Shown here piece after piece: positions 21,105 to 31,499 of a stretch of DNA of 64,000 nt (within the stretch, counting starts at the first letter, position 1; each line of letters starts with the position of its first letter). This DNA comes from Oegoconia quadripuncta. Its lineage: Eukaryota; Arthropoda; Insecta; Lepidoptera; Autostichidae. The position numbers and the translations under genes are program-made. The notes beneath the pieces are model-generated. The model was not told the origin of the DNA. It did not search any database and worked only from the letters and a program-made list of their open reading frames with translations. The stretch spans positions 17,605,771 through 17,669,770 of the forward strand of contig OX438743.1 of assembly GCA_949316235.1 (NCBI GenBank). Direction: 5' to 3'.

Positions 21105-21244
21105 CAGTCGCGTTCAAAATTGTAGTCACAGTCCAAGTTCAAACGATTAAACTTTTTTTGAACACCTTTGTATTTCTAAATATATGACCTTTAATTCTTA
21201 AGCGTAACTTGATTTGGAATTACTTCACTTTTGAACGCGACTGT
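21105..21244. mobile_element. small MITE, 25-bp TIRs, mariner-like ends
   Basis: Left end CAGTCGCGTTCAAAATTG and right end CACTTTTGAACGCGACTG are inverted with few mismatches. The left flank is TA; the right flank is TT, so the TA duplication is imperfect. Length is about 140 bp. Confidence 0.75.
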
Positions 21245-21249
21245 TGTTT

Positions 21250-21945
21250 TGTCAAAATATTTTCCTTAGTTACTAAAAATTGGAATTCATAAAGCGTTAA
21301 GAACCAAGGCTTGAATTCATGATAAAAGTTCAGCTAACCTTCCTACCTACTCACGGGATAATGTGACCCAGATATATTTTTTATTCTATTGGTATGAATT
21401 CCAAATGGCGACAGGTATTGCTCAAATTGCTAAGTTAGCGAGTTTCGTTGAGCCCCTTTCTCACATAAAAATGAATTATTTCACGATTCGCTCGCGGCGA
21501 TTATGAGAAAAATTGCTTCCTAATTTTATGGCTTGTGTAGCCCGATAACCATTTTGTTTCCGGTGCTGAATTCTATAGAAGATACACTGAATAAAACTAA
21601 ATTACTTAAAAAAGGAAACCATCAAGAAGCGACTAAGCCAGGTTATTTAGGCACAGCTCTGGTAGACCATGGTAAGCGAAGCGAGTTCTTTTTACATACA
21701 GCGCAAGCGAGAGATCTCCTAGGGATGCCTCTTATATAGGTTGTAGCGGGTTTGATTTCCGCAACTCGACGCAGCTTGCGCCTATTTTGCGTGATGGGTT
21801 GCTAACACTACTCTTGCCAACCCAGTTCCTCCAGGAAGCCTAGCAGACCCCCGATGTTGCCGACGACTTCTGGAAGCGACCCCGATGTCCCGAGGTGTTT
21901 TGCCCTGTAAACTGCCACATCTGGACATCCTAGGATGGATTATTG
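21250..21945. other. no recognised feature
   Basis: The ORF at 21533-21739 and the GC-richer stretch at 21740-21920 have no recognised domain. Confidence 0.35.
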
Positions 21946-21949
21946 TCCT

Positions 21950-22075
21950 CTATCAGGTTTCCAGGAAGATATCTATTTTAGGGATAAGTTCGCCTTTCGA
22001 AAATCTTATTTATTAATAGCTAAGGATTGCTGTACTTGTTTTTTTTGTGTATGCAATAAAGAGTTATAATAATAA
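21950..22075 (+). mobile_element. LINE 3' UTR
   Basis: CCAGGAAGATATCTATTTTA, GGGATAAGTTCGCCTTTCG and TGTGTATGCAATAAAGAG. Relatives are at 31010 and 44990. Confidence 0.6.
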
Positions 22076-22304
22076 CTGTATTACTAGTAAGTCACCCACA
22101 GCTAACGGATTCCATTTTAAATTTTATCAGCCAAGTCAGTCGCAAACTAGCCGATATGTATCCAAGCAAATCGAGTCCCTGCTGGCGAAGTTGAGAACCA
22201 ATGTAATGGTCGAGTCAATTCAAATCGGATTCCTTAATACCCTGGATACAGACTATATCAACCAACGCAGCGTTACAACCTATTTGTGATACCTACTTCC
22301 TTCA

Positions 22305-22510
22305 AATAAATACATACAGGGCAAAATTTAATTCATGAATTCCTGTCAACTGATGACTCCACTCCGGATTGCACATTACTTTCCACTAGGAACCATGACC
22401 GAATTCGATCAAAAAATCTTTGATTACCATTCTGAAACTCGATAATGGGTAATCGATAATTTTATCGAATTCGACTATGGTTGCTTGGGGAAAGTTGTTC
22501 GTAATGAACA
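22305..22510. mobile_element. MITE-like inverted repeat
   Basis: Arms 22368-22409 and 22464-22505 are inverted (AACCATGACCGAATTCGAT against ATCGAATTCGACTATGGTT). The same unit, starting CAGGGTAAAATTTAATTC, recurs near 54885-55000. Confidence 0.7.
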
Positions 22511-22584
22511 CAGACAAATAAACGAATTCAGATTCTCTCTGTGTACAACGTCACGACTTTAATCCCAAATGGGGTATTCAAAGG

Positions 22585-24020
22585 TAAGAGTTTGGATGTT
22601 CAAAACATTAAAAGGCTTTTGTTAGCAACAACATACACAAAAATGTATATAGGGGACAAGTCCGTCGCCGTTGATACAAGTCTGTAAATGTATTTTGATA
22701 TAAAATGGGAGACTCGTAAAAACAATTTTAAGTGACTTTTAATTTTGATAGATAACTTTAATTTAATATTGTAGATTTTATAACTAATTATACCAATATT
22801 ATACCTAAAGCAAGCAACAGAATGGTTACAAAACATTTTCATTGTATTACTAATGTGTACTCCATCCTTCTACAAAAAATCGGGAACTTTACGATTATAG
22901 GAAGGTCACACCACAAAAATTACATATTTTTACTGGACTATATTGTAAACACGTCAGTCACAACAGGATTCCAGTACCTATAAATTTAGCCGCTATAAAT
23001 TACAAATCTATCGTCTTCGATTCCTAATTCCTTTACCGCAATAGTAAATAAATCTAAAGTTTCGAAGTCAGTTACCAACTTCTACATTTGAAAAGTTTTT
23101 CAGATGTCAGTAGAAACTTAATTTCAGAAAGTTTGCAATTTGCAACAAAGGATCTTGAATTATCTCCGACCGAACGACTAGATTCCAGGCCAAAACACTT
23201 TAAAGAAAAAAGTCTCGTCCACAATGGAAACAGTTTATCGTTCGACGCATAGACTTATATTGGTGTCGGATTCGGATGTACACCAACTAGACTAAACTAC
23301 ACTAAAATTAGGTTTAGTTAAGTCAAATGACGTTTGCTATTCGGAAAAATTTTATATTTCATTGAAGTTTGATTTAGTGGAAAGGCAACCCTGATAACTG
23401 AAGTTAATTTAATCATAATGGTCCTTCCTCACCCCTCATTCCTTCAAGATATTACTTAGTGCAGGCGTTAAGTAAAGGTTTCATTAAACATATTACTATC
23501 TAAGAGTAACCTTTCAGATTATTGTGAAGCTATAAGATATGAATTTTATGTCTTGCGATCTAAGTCCAAATTTGCATGGTTAGTGTCTTGCAAGTAACTT
23601 GAAGTATGAGGCTCCGTCATAATTTCTCTATAGCGTTAACTACATTAAGTCGCCTGAAAGGTTTTATACTCTGTAGAGAATTCAAGCTTTATTACACTGG
23701 TGTATCCAATTAACCCTGCTTCCATGGAGTAAAGAAAGTGTATAATCTATTTTAAGAGGATATTGTCTTTGTATTTTGAAATGTTATTATGTATTTATCT
23801 TGGTTCGCAGCTACTATACAATTATGCCATGTGGATGTCACCTATAGATAAAATGTATAATATTCTAACTTTCCAAGTACCTACATTCTTGAAAATTTAA
23901 TATCCAAAAAATATTGCAAGAAGGGCATTCAACCTAACCCACGATGTCGGGGTGCCCCGAACTTCCGTGCTCGCTTTGCTCGCACCCGCCCTATAAACGT
24001 TTTGTATAGTACTTCCCTAC
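22585..24020. other. no recognised feature
   Basis: About 1.4 kb of unmatched AT-rich sequence, apart from a GC-rich island CTCGCTTTGCTCGCACCCGC at 23971-23990. Confidence 0.4.
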
Positions 24021-24029
24021 GTTCATCTA

Positions 24030-24305
24030 AATTATTGTTATTTGTTTTTAGGAGACAGAGTTTAAGAAAAATAGTGTTATACATTATGTCAATACAAGAA
24101 ATAAAGATAAACTTGCATAAGTTACACAAGTCGCCTTCACAAAGTCAGTAATTCATTTATGTATAGGTTACCTACGTCTTTTCAATAAGGTTCCTTTTGA
24201 TATACAAAGTCTTGCTTTCAATAAATTTAAAGATATTATAAAACAGAAAGTTATTAAGAAAGCATATTATAAAATATCAGACTATTTAGATGATAATCAT
24301 CCCTG
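24030..24305 (+). pseudogene. LINE K ORF2 C-terminal remnant
   Basis: Translating across frames gives LHKVSNSFM, then NKFKDIIKQKVIKKA and YYKISDYLDDNHP, the same C-terminus as at 20565 and 7206. Frameshifts break the start. No 3' UTR follows. Confidence 0.65.
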
Positions 24306-24527
24306 CACCACAGATTAAATAATAGTTATGTCGGGGGCCCCAAGGACCCAGAGTCTTAAATACAAAAGAATAAAATGATATTGAATCCGAGGCCACTATA
24401 TTCGTTCAAGTGTATTTCAATTCCTTCATTTCAGAAAACTATACGGAAATTTTTCTGTCCATGGTTCCTTTATGAAGTACCTAGTGTTCGTGATTCCTAA
24501 ATAATAATAATAAATAAATAAAATATC

Positions 24528-24783
24528 CTTGGACATATACGGACAGCGCCATGTAGTTCCACACTAAGCAACTAGGCTTGTGTTGTGGATACCAGATGGT
24601 TGATACACTACACAAATACATATTTTTTTGTAAATAAATACATATATAAATGAAAAACATCCATAACTTGGGTACACATATATGTCCGTATTCATCATAC
24701 AAACATATGCCCCTAGCAGGTTTCGAATCCGCGACCTTTTGGTATAGATGCAGAGTTTCTAACCACTACACCAAACGGGTTAT
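24528..24783 (-). mobile_element. SINE-B, full length
   Basis: On the minus strand the head reads TTTGGTGTAGTGGTTAG to GGATTCGAAACCTGC (box B with one change). The body has ATGAATACGGACATATATG, ATCAACCATCTGGTATCCAC and AACTACATGGCGCTGTCC. Confidence 0.8.
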
Positions 24784-24789
24784 CAATAT

Positions 24790-25080
24790 GTTCGTTATTT
24801 CTATAATTACAGATTAACTTGATTCCCTAAATACTTTGTTCTTAGTTCCATGTCCGTGAACAATTAACGTTTTGCTGTGTCATATAATTTGTTACGGTCT
24901 GCAGTCCATTTGCTGTTTCTGATTTTCTGCTATTTTTAGAAAGGAAAGGGCAGGGTTCAATCCAAAGGGTTTTCTACGCGCAGTTATACAAATATAAATA
25001 TATATTTTACGACATCTTGTTGTCGCTTTGTAAATACCAATGTGAATAGACAATCCAGATATGAATATGTTGCACCTTAG
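24790..25080. other. no recognised feature
   Basis: AT-rich, without matches. Confidence 0.3.
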
Positions 25081-25085
25081 ATGGA

Positions 25086-25205
25086 CACCATCATCACATC
25101 ACACCAACTGCCTTACATGTCCACTGCTGGGGCACAGCCTCCTGTCACCTGTCAGGGTATGACCACATTATATCGTGTCGTTCCACAGATTCCATGGCAG
25201 TTGGT
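25086..25205 (+). repeat. family D fragment
   Basis: CATCACACCAACTGCCTTAC, CACTGCTGGGGCACAGCCTC and GTCAGGGTATGACC. Confidence 0.5.
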
Positions 25206-25244
25206 GTCATAGCAAAATTTAATTTAGCCTTTTTTTTTTTTTTT

Positions 25245-25320
25245 GCAAACTAAGGGCCGTATTGACGGTGCAGTCTCAGGATTGAGATCGAGTCTCACTC
25301 TCAATAATATATTATATATT
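25245..25320. mobile_element. MITE terminal fragment
   Basis: ACTAAGGGCCGTATTGACG and CTCAGGATTGAGATCGAGTC also occur near 31181-31305 and 47168-47225, in versions that suggest inverted termini. Confidence 0.45.
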
Positions 25321-25502
25321 TGATACTGTTCAAATTTAGATTAGACGGAAGAAATAGAATAATTATTTTAATAGTTTTATTAGTACGAGCCTTCTTTAAT
25401 GTCTTGTTACACTTATATACGCTTATATTTATATTTATGTGTGTGTGGAAAAGAAATGGTATTAAATGGTATTCATCTATATTCTTCAACAACATCATCA
25501 TA

Positions 25503-25885
25503 TCATATCAGCCACTGGACGACCTCGGCTGAATATAAGCCTACCCATCGACTTCCAGAGCCTGATATGCTTTCATATCAGAGACACCCAACGAGCTATG
25601 GAAAGAGCGATGCTCGGCATTTCACTACTGGATCCAATCAGGAATGATGACATTTGTAGAAGGACAAAAGTCACCGACATAGCCCAGCGGATTAGATTGG
25701 TAGTGAGCAGGCCATATAGCTCGAAGAACTGATGGCCGTTGGGACATTAAGGTTCTGAAATGGAGACCACGCACCGGCAAGCGCAGTGTGGGACGTCCAC
25801 CCTCAAGACGGACCAACGACTTGATGAAAATCGCCGGAAGTACCTGGATGCAGGCCAACCCCAATCGGTCGATGGAAGTCTACAT
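25503..25885 (+). pseudogene. RTE-like LINE ORF C-terminal remnant
   Basis: From about 25566 one frame reads TQRAMERAMLGISLLDPI, then RNDDICRRTKVTDIAQRI. After a frame break it continues TDGRWDIKVLKWRPRTG and KRSVGRPPSRRTND. This is the RTE-like C-terminal block. 25503-25560 holds the terminal sequence in a different orientation. Confidence 0.75.
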
Positions 25886-25914
25886 TCTTACATACCTTCA
25901 TATCAGCAGTTTTA

Positions 25915-26060
25915 AGCATTGTTTTGGGGTACAGCCTTGTACGAGTACGAGAGGGTAAGGGCTCAGTGTGGATTAGGGGATATCTGTCAGACTAGTACAG
26001 ACTACCAGCCGCAGTGGCGGTACTTTCATATAAGCCCAAAAGACCGGCTAGCCTTAACGA
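25915..26060 (+). repeat. family D fragment
   Basis: GTTTTGGGGTACAGCCTTGT, GGGTAAGGGCTCAGTGTGG and TCTGTCAGACTAGTACAGAC match family D. Confidence 0.45.
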
Positions 26061-26175
26061 ATACTCGATCAGGACTATTAACTATTTAAACGGTATAAGA
26101 AATCTTTGATTTAAACATTCACATTTGCCGAAGTGAAATGTCGCTTGGTTACTTATCTAATTTCATTACCTGTGT

Positions 26176-26442
26176 CATCATCTCAGCCCATCCCACTGCA
26201 GCGATTTAGGCCACGCTGGCCCAATGCGGGGTGGGGACTTCACATGCCTTAGGATTTTTATTTCTCAGGCATGCAGCTTTCCGCACGATGTTTTCATTCA
26301 CCGTTTAAGAGCAGTCGGATAAATCCAAATAAGTAATTAAATTAAATTAAAAAACTCATGGCTACATGGCCAGGCCGGGAATCGAATCCGGACCTCCTAA
26401 ATTGGGAGACCGAGTCTTAATCGCTGAGCCACCGACGCTGTA
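26176..26442 (-). mobile_element. SINE-C, full length
   Basis: On the minus strand the tRNA-like head is AGCGTCGGTGGCTCAGCG (box A) to GGATTCGATTCCCGG (box B). The body has ATTTATCCGACTGCTC, GCATGCCTGAGAAATAAAAA and CTAAGGCATGTGAAGTCCCC, ending GCAGTGGGATGGGCTGAG. Confidence 0.85.
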
Positions 26443-26724
26443 CCGCTGTACCGACCGATCTGTGCAAAAACCACAAAAACATTGTCCTATCTTGAAACCC
26501 TAGGCATGCCACTGCCTGACAGTCAGTATTTTCAGGCCGCTTGAAGGCTGCTTCTTCTATTACTTGTATAGCATTCATTGTAAACTATAACAATGCTGCT
26601 TGGTGGCAGACAAATATAAGATAGTGTACCTATTGATCAAATTAAATTAATTCTTTTAAATTTAATAAACATCACGATATCCAACATGTCTTATCAGTTT
26701 TATTCCCAGTTCTCCATAAACATA

Positions 26725-26965
26725 CATACATACCGTCACGACTGTTATCCCAAATATAGTGGTAAGAAATATCCCAAACATACGCGTCAGGCTGTTCCAA
26801 ATATAAAAAATTACCACGGTTCTCCTTCCGAGGCACAGAAATGCACCCGTGATCCCATCGCCATTGAAACGTGAAAGTCTATAGACGATTTTTGGTGGAA
26901 AGTCCCTTAGTCGCCTTTTGCGACACCCACAGGAAGAGACGGATTGGTTCTATTCTTTTATTTCT
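26725..26965 (-). repeat. dispersed repeat family F, minus strand, long copy
   Basis: In reverse, GACTAAGGGACTTTCCACCA, GACTTTCACGTTTCAATGGC and the terminal GGGATAACAGTCGTGACGG are all present. This makes it one of the longest copies. Confidence 0.7.
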
Positions 26966-26969
26966 AAAT

Positions 26970-27425
26970 TCTTTTTTTTTTTAAAGCAGAAATATATATT
27001 ATATAAGAAACTTTATATGTCATGAAGGCAACTAGTTTTTCTTACCTATCACTAAAATCGATGGTTTCTTAGAACAATTTCTCCCCTAATTTTTTCAGAT
27101 TTCTTCATACTGACCCATTTCAGTCTCACCCATATTACTGGTGGAGGGTAGCGACGTCATTGGTACGGAGCTCCTAAAAAAATTAATGCAAATCGCCCTA
27201 TGGGAGAGCCTTATTCCAGTAGGTTAATTCCAGTAGTAAACATTTGTATATCGGTGCCACTGTATACAAGTCCCACAACCATTTAAAAAAAAATAGAAAA
27301 TATTTTAATCAATGTAGGATACAAAAATAACACTTATTGAAAGTCAATATGTTATTTTTTTAAACTACCTCGCTTCACAAGGTTAGGGAGAAGAAGCGAC
27401 AAGAAACTCCGTAACAACACATCTT
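26970..27425. other. no recognised feature
   Basis: No match. Confidence 0.3.
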
Positions 27426-27429
27426 TTCA

Positions 27430-27791
27430 ATTGGTTTCCATCTTTACAATAATATTACATTTTATATTACATATTACAAAACAAAAGCAATTAACATAAT
27501 GACCAGCTAACACCAGACCTCCTTATCGCCTAAATAATCATCTATCCTGTAATAACCCTTCTTACACAGAGTTTCTTTAATGTGGCGTTTAAATTTCTGT
27601 TAAACTTTATACATGTTCTGGTATTTTATTGTAAAAGCGTATGCTGTGTCCCACAAAGGATGTGCTAACCTTGCTAAGTCTAAATTGTGGAATTTCAATT
27701 TTATTTTAGTTTCTAGTATTCAAATTATGATTATCAGACTGTTTACGAAATAGGAATATATTTTTGCATACATACTTTATACTGTCATATA
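27430..27791 (-). pseudogene. CR1/jockey-like LINE ORF2 C-terminus, 3' half of the split host
   Basis: On the minus strand it reads KQSDNHNLNTRN, then FRLSKVSTSFVGHSI, FYNKIPEHV and GYYRIDDYLGDKEVWC followed by a stop. Several frame changes are present. It is the continuation of 29912-30120, interrupted by the 2.1-kb transposon. Confidence 0.75.
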
Positions 27792-28059
27792 CAGGGCGTC
27801 CCAAAGTTATGGGACATGAAGGGGAAGTACCTTAAATATTGTAGATAGTGAATTTTGCTCAAAGAAGACTTTATGTTATTTTTAAAAGTTAGTAATTCTG
27901 CATTCATAGATTTTCTAAAAATTACTTGCTTCGGCTGGGAATCGAACCGACTTAAATGTGAAAAAAAAAACACCCTACTTTTATGATGCCAATCGAAAGA
28001 ATAGCTAAAAAATAATAACTCTGCCTAAGTAACATAGTATTTTAAAAGAAAGGAACAAC
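27792..28059. repeat. left 268-bp terminal inverted repeat
   Basis: Begins CAGGGCGTCCCAAAGTTATG next to TA at 27790-27791. It matches 29644-29911 in reverse over its whole length, and I count about three substitutions. It contains the reverse box B GGAATCGAACC at 27938-27948. Confidence 0.95.
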
Positions 28060-28503
28060 ATAAAATGATTGAGTCAAATTTCAAGAAAGTTATTTATTGC
28101 CGACGACGTTCGAAAAGTAGCGATATTATCATTCCAAAGATAGCATTGATTATTCGTAAATAAGTACCCACTTCATAAAATAGGTACTAACATAGTTTTC
28201 CTTATTATAAGTGCACGTGTAGATGAAATGATAAAACTTGTATTTCAATACGTCCTCTGTAAGCTAGACAGAAGGCAAATTAAAAACAAAAATAAATAAT
28301 TTATAATTTGAAAATGGAACAGTTTATGACAGCGTTTGTTTGAATGCATACTTTTTAAGATATTTTAAAAAGAAGTGATATTTTTAAATGTTGTTCTTAA
28401 ATTTGAAAATGGAACAGTATGTGCGAGCGTTTGTTTTTCGGATATTGATCTGTTTAGTCTCAATTCACTTACACAAGTGTTATTGTGTTAATTTATTGCG
28501 AAC

Positions 28504-29565
28504 ATGGCATATCAAGTAAGTTTTGATCTAATGGAAGCATATTTTTTGAACGATAAAGATATCTCTAGAAGTTTGCGGTGGTATGGCGTAAAATATCCTG
28601 ATAGACAAATACCGTCTCGTAAAGTTTTGAAAAGGCTTGTGAACAATTTGAAAACTCTGGGACGTTTCGATAAACGCCCAAGAGAACCACAGCAAGAAAA
28701 CCATACGATCAACGACGAAGAACTTGGTATTTTAATTTACTTTTCGGCTTTTCCGAAAGCATCGGTGAGAGAAGGAGAACATGAAATTGGAGTTTCAAAA
28801 AGTAAAATACACCGTGTATTAAAAAAACACGGTTTTAAGAGTTATGTTGAAGGACGATTGGTTCAAAAATTACTTCCGGGCGATACAGAAAGGAGAAAAA
28901 ATTTCTGTCTTGATATCCAGGCACGATTGCTCGAAGATCCAAATTTTTTGGATAATATTATTTGGACAGACGAATCTAACTTTAGCAATAACGGTATGTA
29001 TAACCGCAACAATAATCGTATTTGGTCTAAAGAAAATCCCCTACGAGTGACTGAAACTAATAACCAAGTGCGTTTTTCACTCAACTGTTGGTGCGGACTT
29101 TTAAAAAACCGGGTTTTCTTAATCCATTTTTACCAAGGAACCTTGAACACAGAAAAGTATTTAGGAATACTTCAAATTTTAAGGGATAAGATAAGAAACC
29201 ATTCCGCGGCGGAGCAAGAAAACTTAATTTTCCAACAAGATGGAGCTCCGGCTCATAATAGTCGGAGAGCAGCAGATTTTCTAAATGAATGTTTTCCTAC
29301 ATGGATTGGTACAAATGGACCGATTAGATGGCCGGCCAGATCCCCGGACCTCACACCATTAGATTTCTTCTTTTGGGGATACGTGAAAGATATGCTATAC
29401 AAAAAGCGATACGAGAACGTAGGCGAGTTGCAAACAGAATTGTGCCATATCACATCGAGTGTTCACCATAAAATGATTAGAAAATCAACAGGCAGCGGGC
29501 TCATTAAAAGATTGGCGATTTGCGTAAGACAAGAGGGATCACATTTTGAGCATTTAATTAATTAA
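28504..29565 (+). CDS. Tc1/mariner-superfamily transposase, DDE/D type
   Basis: This enzyme would bind the element's TIRs, cut both ends and insert the DNA at TA dinucleotides in the nucleus. The protein has 353 residues, about the usual 340-360. Residues 1-60 and 95-115 (GVSKSKIHRVLKKHG) are the two helix-turn-helix DNA-binding segments. The N-terminal half resembles the DUF4817 type known from insect IS630-like transposases. The catalytic core shows IWTDESNF (D156), QQDGAPAH (D246) and SPDLTPLDFFFWG (D287). There are 89 residues between the first two and 40 between the last two, unlike the 34 of classical mariner. The C-terminus GSHFEHLIN is typical of the family. I chose the ATG at 28504 because it follows the short leader and gives a family-length N-terminus. 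There is no stop or frameshift, so it may be active. Confidence 0.95.
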   Translation: MAYQVSFDLMEAYFLNDKDISRSLRWYGVKYPDRQIPSRKVLKRLVNNLKTLGRFDKRPREPQQENHTINDEELGILIYFSAFPKASVREGEHEIGVSKSKIHRVLKKHGFKSYVEGRLVQKLLPGDTERRKNFCLDIQARLLEDPNFLDNIIWTDESNFSNNGMYNRNNNRIWSKENPLRVTETNNQVRFSLNCWCGLLKNRVFLIHFYQGTLNTEKYLGILQILRDKIRNHSAAEQENLIFQQDGAPAHNSRRAADFLNECFPTWIGTNGPIRWPARSPDLTPLDFFFWGYVKDMLYKKRYENVGELQTELCHITSSVHHKMIRKSTGSGLIKRLAICVRQEGSHFEHLIN

Positions 29566-29643
29566 TTTACAAAAAAATACCTACTTAATTGACTACGGCA
29601 GTTTCATGTATGTTTTTTATTTGATTAAAATGATTTATTTCAC

Positions 29644-29911
29644 GTTGTTCCTTTCTTTTAAAATACTATGTTACTTAGGCAGAGTTATTATTTTTTAGCT
29701 ATTCTTTCGATTGGCATCATAAAAGTAGGGTGTTTTTTTTTTCACATTTGAGTCGGTTCGATTCCCAGCCGAAGCAAATAATTTTTAGAAAATCTATGAA
29801 TGCAGAATTACTAACTTTTAAAAATAACATAAAGTCTTCTTTGAGCAAAATTCACTATCTACGATATTTAAGGTACTTCCCCTTCATGTCCCATAACTTT
29901 GGGACGCCCTG
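29644..29911. repeat. right 268-bp terminal inverted repeat
   Basis: Mirror of 27792-28059, ending GGGACGCCCTG before TA. It carries box B GGTTCGATTCC at 29755-29765 and upstream text related to the tRNA-like piece at 16400-16492. Confidence 0.95.
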
Positions 29912-30120
29912 TATACATATATTGGGATGCAACAGTTAAAATACTTATTTCTTCAAATAGATCTCTTAGGGAGTCATGGCAGCGTAAATTATATATTGCT
30001 CTTTTTTGTAGAACAAATATTGTTTGAATATCTGCAGCCCTACCCCACAGTAGTATACCATAAGACATAAAGCTGTGAAAGTAGCTGAAATACCATATAA
30101 CGAACAGCATAGGCAACTGA
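29912..30120 (-). pseudogene. CR1/jockey-like LINE ORF2, 5' half of the split host
   Basis: On the minus strand the frame reads FSYFHSFMSYGILLWG, then IFVLQKRAIYNL and SLRDLFEEISILTVASQY. This is the classic region of LINE ORF2 downstream of the RT core. It stops at the transposon end and resumes at 27791. Confidence 0.8.
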
Positions 30121-30124
30121 AATT

Positions 30125-30600
30125 TGATACGCAAGCAGTGGAAAGATATTCTCATTACGAGACCCAGTTTTCTACCAATGCAATGCAGAGTATGAATATT
30201 TATTCGATTTTTTTTATGCAAACTTTCATGAATAGTTGCAGGAAACTGAAACAAACCTTTTTCTGTTTCAATTCGAGCTGCCGACAAAACTTTTGCAGTC
30301 GTTTTACAGTGAATTAAAAACATCGCGCGACCAGCTGCTCAGTATGCAAAAATATTCAAGAATTGAAATTAACATAGACTTTACTTCCCTTATAATGTGT
30401 TAAAAGTTTTGGTATCGAATACGGCGACAACAGAAATTCATTACGCATTCCGAGAGCTCTCGGAGCGTAGTTAGAAATGTTGTCATAAGAACGCGTACAA
30501 CCGGGCTGAACAATAATTAGGTAGGTATGTCGCTTCGAGTACACAGCCGTGAAATATGGTTACAGATTAATCACGGTATACAGAGTATTCGCTATTCGAG
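30125..30600. other. possible weak LINE continuation, otherwise nothing
   Basis: The minus frame stays open to about 30320 (GRKLGLVMRISFHC) but I cannot confirm homology. Confidence 0.35.
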
Positions 30601-30605
30601 TGAAT

Positions 30606-30647
30606 ATTTCATATTCAGTCTCTAAACAAAGAGACTGAATATGAAAT
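30606..30647. repeat. perfect hairpin, 18-bp arms, 6-nt loop
   Basis: ATTTCATATTCAGTCTCT (30606-30623) and its exact reverse complement (30630-30647), loop AAACAA. Confidence 0.95.
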
Positions 30648-30649
30648 GG

Positions 30650-31005
30650 TGAATGAAAACATTGGAAATGTGGTGACTATTAATGAGCAGCCACATAATG
30701 GTCATTAAGTGAACGAAACTCTGAAAATAATTTTACACTCTTGTTTGAAATAATCAAAAAAAGTTTAGTTACTACTTAAATTTCTGTGAACCTAAATTTT
30801 GTGAAACCTAAGTTTTGTTTTGTTAATACTATACAACTTGTTTGATAGCACTCAGTTTATTAGTCGCCCTTTTTATGCTATTAGCAGCACAATTTTTTGA
30901 TAGTGAAGCAAATAATTCATTTACATATATATTTGTAAGTTTTACGTACTTATTATTATGTAATATTTATTTTATTCTTTTTATTGTACTTTTTATTTGA
31001 GTGCA
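30650..31005. other. no recognised feature
   Basis: No match. Confidence 0.3.
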
Positions 31006-31009
31006 CTCT

Positions 31010-31142
31010 ATTCCCCTTCATTATTGTTATTGTTCTATGTCTGGTTTACTGGAAGATATCTCTACCTGTTGTATATCTTACTTATTAATGGCTAAGTATC
31101 GTTATAATTGTTTTCTTTTTGTGTATGCAATAAAGTATTATT
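31010..31142 (+). mobile_element. LINE 3' UTR
   Basis: TATTCCCCTTCATTATTGTT, TGGTTTACTGGAAGATATC and GTGTATGCAATAAAGTATTA match 44990-45155. Confidence 0.65.
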
Positions 31143-31180
31143 TTCTCAGTGATGGCTAAGAACATTTATCCTCTTATTTA

Positions 31181-31305
31181 GACCCGTATTAATAAACCAT
31201 TCTCAAGATTGAGAAGACCTTAAGTTAACGCTTAAGAATCTGTTGCATATTAAAACAGTATCAACAAAAATAGTATTGAGACTACTACTACTAAAACGGC
31301 CCTTA
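31181..31305. mobile_element. small MITE with weak terminal inversion
   Basis: Left CCCGTATTAATAAACCATTC and right AAAACGGCCCTTAG resemble the ends seen at 25245 and 47168. CTTAAGTTAACGCTTAAG lies in the middle. Confidence 0.45.
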
Positions 31306-31354
31306 GTTTTTAATATAAAAAAACGGACCACACATTACTGAGATGCGTCCGGAT

Positions 31355-31485
31355 AAATACTGCACACACACAAATACTGGACACACACAAAGACTGGACA
31401 CACACAAAGACTGGCCACACACAAAGAGTGGACACACACAAAGACTTGAGACACACAAGAGTGGACACACACAGAGCCTTCAAAC
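31355..31485. repeat. 17-bp minisatellite, about 7 units
   Basis: Units GACTGGACACACACAAA and variants. The histidine/threonine-rich ORF over it is a by-product. Confidence 0.9.
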
Positions 31486-31499
31486 ACATAACACTCGTC

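Larger units (their letters stand above)
27792..29911 (+). mobile_element. intact Tc1/mariner-superfamily transposon with long TIRs
   Basis: A 2120-bp element bounded by TA (27790-27791 and 29912-29913), with 268-bp TIRs around a single transposase gene. The TIRs are nearly identical, the ORF is uninterrupted and the TA duplication is perfect. All indicate a young insertion. Internally, AATTTGAAAATGGAACAGT occurs at 28304 and 28401, just upstream of the gene. The insertion splits a minus-strand LINE. Confidence 0.95.

Noticed and set aside
26375..26440. Possible tRNA gene, minus strand
   Set aside because: Same reasoning: it is the head of SINE-C.
29868..30323. A 151-codon ORF as a novel host gene
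   Set aside because: Its C-terminal half is a LINE ORF2 remnant and it runs into the transposon TIR.
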